A DNA stretch of 34,683 bases from Gammaproteobacteria bacterium (GTDB lineage Bacteria > Pseudomonadota > Gammaproteobacteria > Pseudomonadales > Azotimanducaceae). Positions 15,926 to 23,419 of the stretch are shown one piece after another. The position numbers and the translations under genes were made by a program. The DNA lies in assembly GCA_018656865.1 (NCBI GenBank), contig JABHYO010000003.1:1-34683 (forward strand). The letters run 5' to 3'. The notes beneath the pieces are model-generated. The model was given only the letters and a program-made list of their open reading frames with translations, did not search any database and was not told where the DNA came from. Position 1 is the first letter of the stretch. Each line of letters opens with the position of its first letter.

Positions 15926-16947
15926 CAACAAAACGAACGAGAAAAGATTCGAGAGCACCGATCGCCCTCATGACCTGTGACTCCGGGCGTCATTTTGCCG
16001 AAACCGTGGCGGGGCACATGGGTAACGAACTAACTCCCAGCACGGAGACCTGGTTCGCCTGCGGCGAAGGTAAATTCGAGATCGGCGCCAATGTCAGAGG
16101 CCACGACGTCTATATCTTTCAATCTGTGGCAGGCGTGCAGGACGATCTCAGCATCTATGACCGTTTTATTATGCTGCTACACGCCATTGAAGCGGCGGCC
16201 CTGTCGGATGCCCAGTACATCACGGCAGTTCTGCCCTATTATCCGTCGTCGCGCCAGGACAAGAAAAAGGGAAGGACGCGAGAGGGTATCAGCGCCGGCC
16301 TATTCGCCCGGATGATGCAAAGCGCCGGTGTCGATCGTGTCATGACAGTGGAAATTCACAATGACGCTATTGCAGGCATGTTTAATCCTTCGATGGCTCA
16401 CCTTGAAAACGTCTTCCTGACCAAGCATCTGGTCAAGTGGCTTAAAAAACAGAAGCTTACAGGCGATGTGGTCGTCTCACCGGACGTCGGCTACCTGGGA
16501 CGTGCTCGCGCTTACGCCGAGGAACTTTCCGCAGATCTGGCCGCGCTGTCAAAGGAGCGGGATTATTCCAAGCCCAACAAGGTCTTTCGATCGACGCTGA
16601 TCGGCGAAGTCCAGGACCGGGATGTCCTGTTAGTTGACGACATCATCGATACCGCGGGGTCTGTTGTTTCCGCCATCGATGAACTCAAGAATCAGGGTGC
16701 CCGCAACATCAATGTCGCCTGTGTTCATCCACTCCTTAACGGCCCCGCCTGGGAACGTCTTTCGGATATTCACACTAGAGCAACAAATGAAGGCTGGAAC
16801 TTCCAGATGGTCGGTACAACCGTAATCGGCCATGACAACCCACCCGACTGGTACAAGGCGTTCCCCGTCGAAAAGCTAATAGCTCAGGTTCTGGAGAAGA
16901 TTAACTCACGCGGCAGCGTCACCGGTGTTCAGGATAATGCGAGGTGA
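15922..16947 (+). CDS. prs: ribose-phosphate pyrophosphokinase (PRPP synthetase), divergent form
   Basis: It makes PRPP from ribose 5-phosphate and ATP. The 341-residue protein keeps the core features: ENVRG-like GANVRGHDVYIFQS, the flexible-loop region YYPSSRQDKKKGRTREGISA (canonical form SARQDRR), the DLH-like TVEIHND, VVSPDVG, and the PRPP-binding loop DVLLVDDIIDTAGS. It is longer than the 315 residues of E. coli Prs. It departs in several places: the KFSDGE-like region is CGEGKFE, QSTCAPTNDN reads QSVAGVQDDL, and there are charged extensions at both ends. It could be the sole Prs or a second, divergent copy. The start overlaps purN by 4 bp. Confidence 0.87.
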   Translation: MTTKRTRKDSRAPIALMTCDSGRHFAETVAGHMGNELTPSTETWFACGEGKFEIGANVRGHDVYIFQSVAGVQDDLSIYDRFIMLLHAIEAAALSDAQYITAVLPYYPSSRQDKKKGRTREGISAGLFARMMQSAGVDRVMTVEIHNDAIAGMFNPSMAHLENVFLTKHLVKWLKKQKLTGDVVVSPDVGYLGRARAYAEELSADLAALSKERDYSKPNKVFRSTLIGEVQDRDVLLVDDIIDTAGSVVSAIDELKNQGARNINVACVHPLLNGPAWERLSDIHTRATNEGWNFQMVGTTVIGHDNPPDWYKAFPVEKLIAQVLEKINSRGSVTGVQDNAR

Positions 16948-16968
16948 CAGGGCGCTCAAAAATGTCCG

Positions 16969-17022
16969 GTTATCCTGAACGCAGTGAAGGATCTCGAGAT
17001 TCTTCGTTTCACTCAGAATGAC
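16969..17022. repeat. imperfect palindrome (REP-like hairpin)
   Basis: Two 27-base arms meet without a loop at 16995/16996. The left arm starts GTTATCCTGAACGC, and the right arm ends CACTCAGAATGAC. The arms pair with about eight mismatches by hand count, several of them G-U compatible. The hairpin lies 21 bp after the prs stop and could protect the transcript end, but it has no U-run. Similar GTCATCCTGA-type palindromes are common intergenic repeats in many bacteria. Confidence 0.7.
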
Positions 17023-17117
17023 ACCAAACTTCGAGATTCTTCGTTTCACTCAGAATGACGCCAAACTTCGAGGTTCTTCATTTCACTCAAAATGACGCCA
17101 AACTTCGAGATTCTTCA
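16994..17117. repeat. 37-bp tandem repeat array
   Basis: Units begin at 16994, 17031 and 17068, with a partial fourth at 17105; each starts TCGAGATTCTTC or a one-to-two base variant and contains CACTCAGAATGAC. The right arm of the palindrome at 16969 is the first unit, so the array looks like repeated duplication of one half of that palindrome. The copies have no spacers between them, so this is not a CRISPR array. It ends 34 bp before the ileS promoter. Confidence 0.85.
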
Positions 17118-17150
17118 CATCGCCAACGCTCCTTCAGAAGGTCTCGCTGC

Positions 17151-17178
17151 TTGACATAACGTAGCGTTCCACTATCCT
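17151..17178 (+). promoter_or_regulatory. sigma-70-type promoter for the ileS leader
   Basis: A perfect -35 hexamer TTGACA (17151-17156) is followed after 16 bases by TATCCT (17173-17178), which matches the -10 consensus at four of six positions. Transcription would begin around 17184-17187, at or a few bases before the ATG of the isoleucine-rich leader ORF. No other gene start is near, so the promoter most likely serves ileS. Confidence 0.7.
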
Positions 17179-17186
17179 TATCGGCT

Positions 17187-17252
17187 ATGAATTCACCTAG
17201 AATCGCAATCATTTACATAATTAGCATTATTCGGCAGCGAATGGTGGGTTGA
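17187..17252 (+). CDS. isoleucine-rich leader peptide of the ileS attenuator
   Basis: This 21-codon ORF runs from ATG 17187 to TGA 17250-17252. It begins Met-Asn-Ser-Pro-Arg, then has Ile at codons 6, 8, 9, 11, 12, 14 and 15, and ends Arg-Gln-Arg-Met-Val-Gly. Seven of 21 residues are isoleucine, using ATC, ATT and one rare-type ATA. It lies between a promoter and an intrinsic terminator in front of isoleucyl-tRNA synthetase, the layout of known attenuator leader peptides such as those of pheST and the ilv operons. No Shine-Dalgarno is visible, and the predicted transcript start is almost at the ATG, so translation may be leaderless. The peptide itself is unlikely to have a function beyond sensing charged isoleucyl-tRNA. 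Confidence 0.82.
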   Translation: MNSPRIAIIYIISIIRQRMVG

Positions 17253-17296
17253 CTTGCGAACAGCAAAAAAAACCCGCCAACGGCGGGTTTTTTTTT
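17190..17296 (+). promoter_or_regulatory. ribosome-mediated transcription attenuator of ileS
   Basis: Three segments can form alternative helices. Segment 1, AATTCACC (17190-17197), pairs over 8 bp (two G-U) with segment 2, GGTGGGTT (17243-17250). Segment 2 also pairs over 8 bp (one G-U) with segment 3, AACCCGCC (17271-17278). Segment 3 is the left arm of the terminator hairpin. A small TTGC/GCAA hairpin (17254-17257 with 17263-17266) fits inside the 2:3 loop. The Ile codons (17202-17231) lie between segments 1 and 2, and the leader stop codon overlaps the end of segment 2. A ribosome stalled at the first Ile codons would mask segment 1 and free 2 to pair with 3, giving read-through. A ribosome at the stop codon would mask segment 2 and allow termination. 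Pairing was worked out by hand; the mechanism is inference. Confidence 0.78.
17265..17296 (+). terminator. intrinsic terminator in the ileS leader
   Basis: Eight A (17265-17272) and CCCGCC (17273-17278) face, across an AAC loop, GGCGGG (17282-17287) and nine T (17288-17296). The GC stem is perfect and the A and U runs extend it, so it could also act on the opposite strand. It lies after the leader ORF and 50 bp before the ileS start codon, so it must be bypassed for ileS to be expressed from the upstream promoter. Confidence 0.92.
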
Positions 17297-17346
17297 GGTT
17301 AGGGATACTTAGTCACAGGCTCCCTGGCCCCCAACGAGAACAGAAC

Positions 17347-20300
17347 ATGGCAGATAAGACAGACCCAAACGACGAAACATTCAGTTTTGTTGCCGCTGAA
17401 CACAAGATCCTCGACTTCTGGGACAAAGAAGATGTGTTCAGGCGTTCCATGCAACAGACCGAAAATGCCGAACCTTATATTTTCTACGATGGCCCTCCTT
17501 TTGCGACGGGTCTACCGCACCATGGTCATCTGGTCGCCTCAACTATTAAGGATGTAGTGCCTCGTTACTTCACCATGAAGGGACGGTATGTCCAACGCCG
17601 ATTTGGCTGGGATTGTCACGGCCTGCCTGTCGAGCACGAGATAGACAAAGCGCTCGGCATGTCTTCCATCGAAGCAGTCGAGAAACTGGGAATCAAGGGC
17701 TACAACGACGAATGCCGTGGCATCGTCCAGCGCTACACCACTGAATGGCGCAAAACCATCAACCGCATCGGTCGCTGGGTGGATTTCGATCACGACTACA
17801 AGACCATGGAACCCTGGTACATGGAATCCGTATGGTGGGTGGTGAGGCAACTCTGGGACAAGGGTCTGATCTACCGAGGTGAAAAAGTGGTGCCTTTTTC
17901 TACGGAACTCGGCACCGTCCTGTCGAACTTTGAGGCAGGCTCCAACTATCAAGACGTTCAGGATCCGGCCATCACCGTGCTGTTCAAACTGAGGAACGAC
18001 GAACGATATATAGCCGCCTGGACCACAACACCCTGGACGCTGCCATCCAACCTCGCGCTCTGCGTCGGTGCCGACATTGACTATATCGAGGCAAAAGATG
18101 CTACCGGCAAGGTCATCATCGTTGCAAGAGAACGCCTGGAGGCGATGTCCAAAGGTGGTGAACTCGAAGCATTGAGGGAGTTCAAGGGTACGGAGCTGGT
18201 CGGCTTGAAATACGAACCACTTCTCCCATATTTCAGCGACCTTGAATCGGAAGGCGCCTTTGTCGTCCTGTCGGACGACTATGTATCGACAGAAAGCGGT
18301 ACAGGCGTTGTGCATCAGGCACCGGCGTTTGGTGAAGACGACTTTCGAATCCTGAAAGCAGCCGGCATTCAGGCGAGAGTCTGCCCCGTCGACATGTCCG
18401 GCCAGTTTACAGCCGAGGTGACCGACTTTGCAGGGATGCACGTCAAGGAGGCCGACAAACAAATCATCCGCCTACTCAAGGATCAAGGCAGTCTTTATAT
18501 CCAGGACGTCATCGTCCACAGTTATCCCTTCTGCCCACGAAGTGACACACCCATCATCTATCGCACCATCGACTCCTGGTACGTCAGGGTGGAACAGATG
18601 CGGGATCAGCTAAAGGCAGCCAACGAACAGATCAACTGGGTTCCCGGGCATATCAAGAACGGCCGCATGGGCAACTGGCTCGAAGGTGCGATCGATTGGG
18701 CTATATCTCGAAACAGGTATTGGGGAACACCGCTGCCTATCTGGATTAACGATGAAACAGGCAGCATGCGTTGCATCGGCTCGAGAGAAGAACTCAACGA
18801 ACTCACCGGCGTCATGTTAGATGACCTGCACCGGGAGAATGTCGACCCACTAACATTTACCGTTGAAGGGGAAGCAGGCACTTATCGGCGAATCACCGAA
18901 GTGCTGGACTGTTGGTTCGAATCCGGCTCGATGCCCTATGCTCAGCTTCACTATCCATTCGAAAACCAATCGCTCTTTGAACGCGGCTTCCCGGCAGAGT
19001 TTATCGCCGAGGGACTGGATCAGACACGGGGCTGGTTTTATACGCTGATCGTTCTCGGAACAGCCCTCTTCGGCACTCACCCATTTAAGAATGTGATCGT
19101 TAACGGCATCGTTATGGCCGAAGACGGTAAGAAGATGTCAAAACGGTTACGTAACTACACACCGCCGGACGATCTAATGGAATCCTACGGCGCCGATGCA
19201 CTGCGCCTGTACCTGATCAACTCCGGACTGGTCAAAGCCGAAGAGCAGCGATTTACCGATACCGGTGTCAAGGACATGGTCCGCCGCGCACTGCTGCCCT
19301 GGCTGAATGCATTCAAATTTCTCCACACCTATACGCAGATCGACAACTGGAAACCGGATGATGTCCCGAAAGAATCCGACAACATCATGGATCAGTGGAT
19401 CCTTTCACGCCTGGAATCCCTAAAGTTCAATATCGCTACAGAGATGGAAAACTATCGTCTCTATAACGTTGTACCTGCCCTTTTTGACTTCATTGAGGAT
19501 CTGACCAACTGGTATATCAGGCTCAATCGAACGCGGTTCTGGGTTGAAGAAGCAACCCCGGACAAGCTTGCCGCTTACCAGACCCTGTATACGACGATTT
19601 TCGAACTGAGTGTCTCCATGGCACCCTTTGCGCCCTTCCTGGCGGAAACGGTATACCAGTCACTTAGAGAGATTTCGGATCAAGATCTGCCCCTCTCGGT
19701 TCACCTATGTGAATATCCTGAGGCCAGTGGGGCCCGGATAAAGCCCCTACTCGAACAAGCGGTCACGCGCATGCAGCACATCATCCTGCTTGGTCGCCAG
19801 AAACGAAACCAGGAGAAGGTCAAAACAAAATACCCTGTTGCTAATCTCACCATCATTCACCGCGACATGGAACTGCTTGATGAAATCGCCAGACTTGAGG
19901 ACTATCTCAGCGCCGAACTGAATGTCAAAAATCTCAGTTATTCAACGGACGAGCAGTCCTTTATTCATCTATATGCAAAGCCCAATTCCCCTATTCTTGG
20001 GAAAAGGCTCGGCAAGCGTTTCAAGGATTTTAAGCAGCGAATAGAAACACTGGATAGCAAAGAGATCGAGGAACTACAAAACAGCGGAGAGCTCACGCTT
20101 GACGGCGAACGTTTTGAAGTTGATGACGTTCTTATCTTCCGGGAAGCCATGAGCGGCACCAATGCCCTCTCCGACCGCTTTATCTCCATCGATATGGATT
20201 GCACGCTGAACGATGAGTTGATCAAAGAAGGTCTCGCCCGGGAAGTCGTCAACCGCGTCCAGAAGTCACGCAAAGATGCCGGTTATAACGTCAGTGACAG

Positions 20301-20478
20301 GATCAGGTTGACGGTCTACGCTGACGGCAGGCTGGCGGATGCCATCAATACACATGAAGACTACATCCGACGGGAGACCCTTGCCCTGGAACTCTCACTA
20401 TCACCGGAATCACAGGAACTGCCCTTTTCCATCGATGACGAAGAACTGAGTCTGACGCTCTCTCTCGCCAGCGACTGA
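17347..20478 (+). CDS. ileS: isoleucyl-tRNA synthetase, eukaryote-like type 2
   Basis: This class I synthetase charges tRNA-Ile. It has 1043 residues, longer than the roughly 940 of E. coli IleRS and typical of the eukaryote-like type 2 form. Landmarks are DGPPFATGLPHHGH (class I HxGH at 58-61), RRFGWDCHGLPVEHEI, the editing-domain motif WTTTPWTLPSN, GWFYTLIVLGTAL, and AEDGKKMSKRLRNY (KMSK at 596-599), all in the type 2 style. Type 2 enzymes are generally much less sensitive to mupirocin; this one keeps the canonical HxGH. I chose ATG 17347 (GAGAA upstream) rather than the longer open frame from 17254, because that extension would translate through the leader terminator. Expression is probably set by the attenuator upstream. 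The amidase gene follows after 40 bp. Confidence 0.96.
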   Translation: MADKTDPNDETFSFVAAEHKILDFWDKEDVFRRSMQQTENAEPYIFYDGPPFATGLPHHGHLVASTIKDVVPRYFTMKGRYVQRRFGWDCHGLPVEHEIDKALGMSSIEAVEKLGIKGYNDECRGIVQRYTTEWRKTINRIGRWVDFDHDYKTMEPWYMESVWWVVRQLWDKGLIYRGEKVVPFSTELGTVLSNFEAGSNYQDVQDPAITVLFKLRNDERYIAAWTTTPWTLPSNLALCVGADIDYIEAKDATGKVIIVARERLEAMSKGGELEALREFKGTELVGLKYEPLLPYFSDLESEGAFVVLSDDYVSTESGTGVVHQAPAFGEDDFRILKAAGIQARVCPVDMSGQFTAEVTDFAGMHVKEADKQIIRLLKDQGSLYIQDVIVHSYPFCPRSDTPIIYRTIDSWYVRVEQMRDQLKAANEQINWVPGHIKNGRMGNWLEGAIDWAISRNRYWGTPLPIWINDETGSMRCIGSREELNELTGVMLDDLHRENVDPLTFTVEGEAGTYRRITEVLDCWFESGSMPYAQLHYPFENQSLFERGFPAEFIAEGLDQTRGWFYTLIVLGTALFGTHPFKNVIVNGIVMAEDGKKMSKRLRNYTPPDDLMESYGADALRLYLINSGLVKAEEQRFTDTGVKDMVRRALLPWLNAFKFLHTYTQIDNWKPDDVPKESDNIMDQWILSRLESLKFNIATEMENYRLYNVVPALFDFIEDLTNWYIRLNRTRFWVEEATPDKLAAYQTLYTTIFELSVSMAPFAPFLAETVYQSLREISDQDLPLSVHLCEYPEASGARIKPLLEQAVTRMQHIILLGRQKRNQEKVKTKYPVANLTIIHRDMELLDEIARLEDYLSAELNVKNLSYSTDEQSFIHLYAKPNSPILGKRLGKRFKDFKQRIETLDSKEIEELQNSGELTLDGERFEVDDVLIFREAMSGTNALSDRFISIDMDCTLNDELIKEGLAREVVNRVQKSRKDAGYNVSDRIRLTVYADGRLADAINTHEDYIRRETLALELSLSPESQELPFSIDDEELSLTLSLASD

Positions 20479-20486
20479 AAGCACTC

Positions 20487-20492
20487 TATAAT
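20487..20492 (+). promoter_or_regulatory. candidate -10 box for the amidase gene
   Basis: A perfect TATAAT, followed by GGC as at 7972, lies 27 bp before the amidase ATG. No recognisable -35 element is at the proper distance in the end of ileS, so this is weak. The amidase could equally be read through from ileS. Confidence 0.3.
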
Positions 20493-20518
20493 GGCAGCAC
20501 CAACTAGGAGGCTGCAGG

Positions 20519-21913
20519 ATGGATGAGTTGCTGGAACAACCGGTGCGACAAATCGCTGAGGCTATTCGCACCAGGCAGGTTACATCTAAGCAGGTAACAC
20601 GCGCATTCCTGGATCGTATTGAAGCCACCCATCCTGCCCTCAACGCCGTGGTCACGCTTTCAGCAGAAGCCGCAATGAAGAGTGCTGAACGAGCCGACCT
20701 TGCCCTGGCCGGTGGTGAAACGCCGGGCCTGCTATTCGGCGTCCCCATGACCATCAAAGACAGCCTCGATACTTTCGATACCGTAACGACGTGGGGCACG
20801 CTTGGCCGCCGGGATTTCCGCCCGGGAAGAGACGCCACCTGTGTCGAGCGCCTTCGCAACGAAGGCGCCATTTTGATGGGTAAAACCAATACACCTGAAT
20901 TCACGCTGTCATTCAAAACAGACAATCTCGTCTTTGGTAAGACCTGCAATCCCCACAACGTCGAACGAACACCGGGTGGTAGCAGCGGTGGCGCTGCCGC
21001 TGCAATCGCTGCGCGTTGCACACCTTTCGATTTGGGTACGGATACCGGTGGCAGTATTCGCCTACCGTCTCACTTCTGCGGTATTGCCGGTATCAAACCG
21101 ACAACAGGTCGTGTGCCCTGCACAGGTAATGCGCTACCCTCAACCGGGCTCCTTGCGCCATTGTCCCAGCCCGGCCCCATGGCGAAATACGTAGATGATC
21201 TTGCCTATCTGTTGGAGATTATTCAGGGGCCCGATAACCAGGACCCTCATGCAGTGCCCGTACCCTGGTTGTCACCGGATAGCGTCAATGTCGAGGCACT
21301 GCGAGTCGGTTACCACCTCGACAACGGAATAAAGTCTCCCGATCAGCCGATCAAGGATGCCGTTAATACCGTTATTGACCTGATCAAATCATCAGGGAAA
21401 ACCGTTTCCGAAGCCCGGCCCTCAGGCCTTGAAATGGCGGCATTTATCTATTCCAGACTATTCGCCGCAGATGACGGTGAAATGGTGGATGCCCTGCTAG
21501 AGGACTGCCACACAGACAGGCCCTCGCAACCGGTTGCGGATATGATCTCAAGGCGACCGGACAGCCTCGGCGCTGCCGAATTCGCTCAGGTCATCAACCT
21601 CTGGCATAACTACCAGAGCAGCATGCTGAGCTATTTCAACCAGATGGATATACTGATTTGCCCGGTCAACGGCAGAACGGCACTGGCCCATGACGAAACA
21701 GAGGATTTTTCCAACTATACCTATACGGCCGCCTATAATCTGACAGGCTGGCCGTCGGTCGTTATCCGCGCCGGAACCGACCCGGACGGCCTGCCGATAG
21801 GCGTTCAGATTCTGGCCCGCCCGTTCGCCGAGCACCAGGCGCTGGCGCTCGCTGCCTGGCTGGAAGAAAAACTTGGAAAATTCGAACCACCGCTGCTGAA
21901 TATCGGTTCTTAA
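20519..21913 (+). CDS. amidase signature family hydrolase
   Basis: This 464-residue protein has the complete amidase-signature catalytic triad: Lys80 (MTIKD), the cis-Ser in TPGGSSGGAAAA (Ser155) and the nucleophile Ser179 (TDTGGSIRLP). The family hydrolyses amide bonds of varied small molecules and includes GatA. GatA is unlikely here because there is no gatB or gatC neighbour and the C-terminal half (LLAPLSQPGPMAKYVDDLAYLLEIIQGPD) is closer to general amidases. The C-terminal NLTGWPSVVIRAG and GLPIGVQILARPF are also family-typical. AGGAGG about 10 bases before the ATG gives a clear start. Its natural substrate is not evident from context. Probably cytoplasmic, as no signal peptide is present. 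Confidence 0.9.
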   Translation: MDELLEQPVRQIAEAIRTRQVTSKQVTRAFLDRIEATHPALNAVVTLSAEAAMKSAERADLALAGGETPGLLFGVPMTIKDSLDTFDTVTTWGTLGRRDFRPGRDATCVERLRNEGAILMGKTNTPEFTLSFKTDNLVFGKTCNPHNVERTPGGSSGGAAAAIAARCTPFDLGTDTGGSIRLPSHFCGIAGIKPTTGRVPCTGNALPSTGLLAPLSQPGPMAKYVDDLAYLLEIIQGPDNQDPHAVPVPWLSPDSVNVEALRVGYHLDNGIKSPDQPIKDAVNTVIDLIKSSGKTVSEARPSGLEMAAFIYSRLFAADDGEMVDALLEDCHTDRPSQPVADMISRRPDSLGAAEFAQVINLWHNYQSSMLSYFNQMDILICPVNGRTALAHDETEDFSNYTYTAAYNLTGWPSVVIRAGTDPDGLPIGVQILARPFAEHQALALAAWLEEKLGKFEPPLLNIGS

Positions 21914-21944
21914 ACCAGATTCAGTTTTTTCGCGTCTAATATCC

Positions 21945-21950
21945 TATAAT
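21945..21950 (+). promoter_or_regulatory. candidate -10 box for the TolC-family gene
   Basis: A perfect TATAAT lies 32 bp after the amidase stop and about 110 bp before the next start. The -35 region is only a T-rich stretch (21925-21930), so the call is weak. The intervening leader contains one 12-codon ORF (21965-22003) with no notable codon bias. Confidence 0.35.
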
Positions 21951-22059
21951 CGATCTACCGTGCCATGTTCACGCACTATCGCCTCTCTGTGGTGGTGCCG
22001 TAGTTCATTCGGGTATGCTAGTGACCCCAGCGAGCACGACTATTATGATTTGGATGTAC

Positions 22060-23415
22060 ATGATGAAATTCCCATTTCGAAGACTTGTAGCGAGTCTGTT
22101 TCTTGTGACCGGCATCCAGGCTCAGGCCGCGACGCTGGAGGAAATCTACAATCTTGCGGTCGGAAATGACCCGCAGTTGGGTGCAGCACAGGCCGTTTTC
22201 CTATCCCAAAATGAAGTCGTTGCCCAGAACAGGGCGCTGCTGCTTCCGAATGTTGCCCTGAGAGGCCAGTCATCCGACAACCGACGGATGTTGATTGCCT
22301 CCACGCCGGTCCCCACAGAGCGGTTTAACGACCACGGCTGGCAGGCCGTTCTGAATCAACCCATCTTCCGGCTGGACAGCTGGTACCGATTCAAACAGGC
22401 AAAAAATCAGCAGGCGGAAGCCGTCGCTAATTTTTCAATAGAACAACAGTCACTGATTGTCAGAGTCGCCGAGAACTACTTTGCCATCCTTGAAGCTGAA
22501 GCTGACCTTGATGCCTCCAATGCTGAAAGAAATGCCGTACAGCGTCAGCTGGAACAGGTTCAGCAACGATTCGATGTTGGTCTCGTTGCCATCACCGATG
22601 TGCTTGAATCCCAGGCAGCGTACGATTCATCGACAGTCAATGTCATTAACGCCGAGGGTTCCCAGGCGACCAGCTTCGAACCATTGTTCAGGCTCACTGG
22701 CGAGAATTTCCGCGAGGTCAATGGACTGGCAGAAGATTTCCCGGTCAAGAATCCAGATCCGCAGAATGAGGAAGCCTGGGTCGAAACTGCACTCAAGAAC
22801 AACTACTCTCTGACCGCCGCAAGGGAAAGCCTCCGGTCCGCAGAGAAGGGTTTGAAGCTCGCCAAATCAGGCTTCTATCCAACGGTCGATGCCCAGGTCA
22901 CCTATAATCACAATGTCACCGGCAGCGTCAGTTTTCTTGGTGGCAAGCTTGATCAGAGAACCATGGCTCTCAACGTTAACGTGCCCCTTTACCAGGGGGG
23001 TGGCGTAAAATCCCAGGTCAAGGCCGCCGGCTATAACCTTGAAGCCGCGCAGAAATCCCTGGACCTGACCCAACGACGGGTCGCTGAAAGTACGAGAAAC
23101 CTATACATCGCCATTAATACCGATGTGGCCCGGGTGCGAGCACGCCTGCGAGGTATTGAATCAAGCCAGAGCGCTCTCGATGCCACCCAGACCGGTTATG
23201 AGGTAGGGACGCGTAATATCGTCGACGTTCTTGATGCCCAGCGCAATCTCTATGCTTCTCAGCTTCTGTACGCCAGTGCAAGGTATCAGTATGTATTGGA
23301 TACCCTGCGTCTCAAGCAAGCCGTTGGCACGCTTAACCCCCAGGATCTCTATGATCTGAATCAATTTATCGATTCCAGTGTCATAGTCTCCAGGACTACA
23401 CCAACAACCCGCTGA
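22060..23415 (+). CDS. TolC-family outer-membrane channel protein
   Basis: This 451-residue protein forms, by family, a trimeric outer-membrane and periplasmic channel for type I secretion or RND efflux. A signal peptide starts MMKFPFRRLVASLFLVTG and ends AQA before ATLEEIYNLAVGND, the usual mature TolC opening. Two outer-membrane efflux repeats follow, each with long heptad-like helices (LEQVQQRFDVGLVAITDVLESQA and the matching YEVGTRNIVDVLDAQRNLYASQ). I set the start at ATG 22060 because the longer frame from 22015 adds residues unlike a signal peptide; ATG 22063 or 22054 are also possible. No pump gene is adjacent, so it may serve several systems, including the RND pair near the left end. 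HtrA-type protease follows after 4 bp. Confidence 0.9.
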   Translation: MMKFPFRRLVASLFLVTGIQAQAATLEEIYNLAVGNDPQLGAAQAVFLSQNEVVAQNRALLLPNVALRGQSSDNRRMLIASTPVPTERFNDHGWQAVLNQPIFRLDSWYRFKQAKNQQAEAVANFSIEQQSLIVRVAENYFAILEAEADLDASNAERNAVQRQLEQVQQRFDVGLVAITDVLESQAAYDSSTVNVINAEGSQATSFEPLFRLTGENFREVNGLAEDFPVKNPDPQNEEAWVETALKNNYSLTAARESLRSAEKGLKLAKSGFYPTVDAQVTYNHNVTGSVSFLGGKLDQRTMALNVNVPLYQGGGVKSQVKAAGYNLEAAQKSLDLTQRRVAESTRNLYIAINTDVARVRARLRGIESSQSALDATQTGYEVGTRNIVDVLDAQRNLYASQLLYASARYQYVLDTLRLKQAVGTLNPQDLYDLNQFIDSSVIVSRTTPTTR

Positions 23416-23419
23416 CATT

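Noticed and set aside
16994-17117. CRISPR array
   Set aside because: The 37-bp units are directly adjacent with no spacers, and no cas genes are nearby.
17187-17296. T-box riboswitch in front of ileS
   Set aside because: GGTGGGTTGAC looks slightly like the T-box core, but there is no stem I, no UGGN bulge and no specifier loop. The Ile-rich ORF with competing helices explains the region better.
17254-17346. N-terminal extension of ileS from 17254
   Set aside because: It would translate through the poly-A/GC/poly-T terminator (Lys-rich then Phe-rich residues) and starts inside the attenuator; IleRS homology begins just after ATG 17347.
17539-18462. 307-residue open frame on the minus strand inside ileS
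   Set aside because: Opposite-strand shadow of a well-conserved gene, with Cys/His/Phe-rich composition and no motif.
20410-21021. 203-residue minus-strand open frame across the ileS end and the amidase
   Set aside because: Shadow of two conserved genes; Arg/Ser/Pro-rich composition typical of antisense frames.
21965-22003. 12-codon leader peptide before the TolC-family gene
   Set aside because: It has three Val codons in a row but no terminator or alternative hairpins and no link to valine metabolism.
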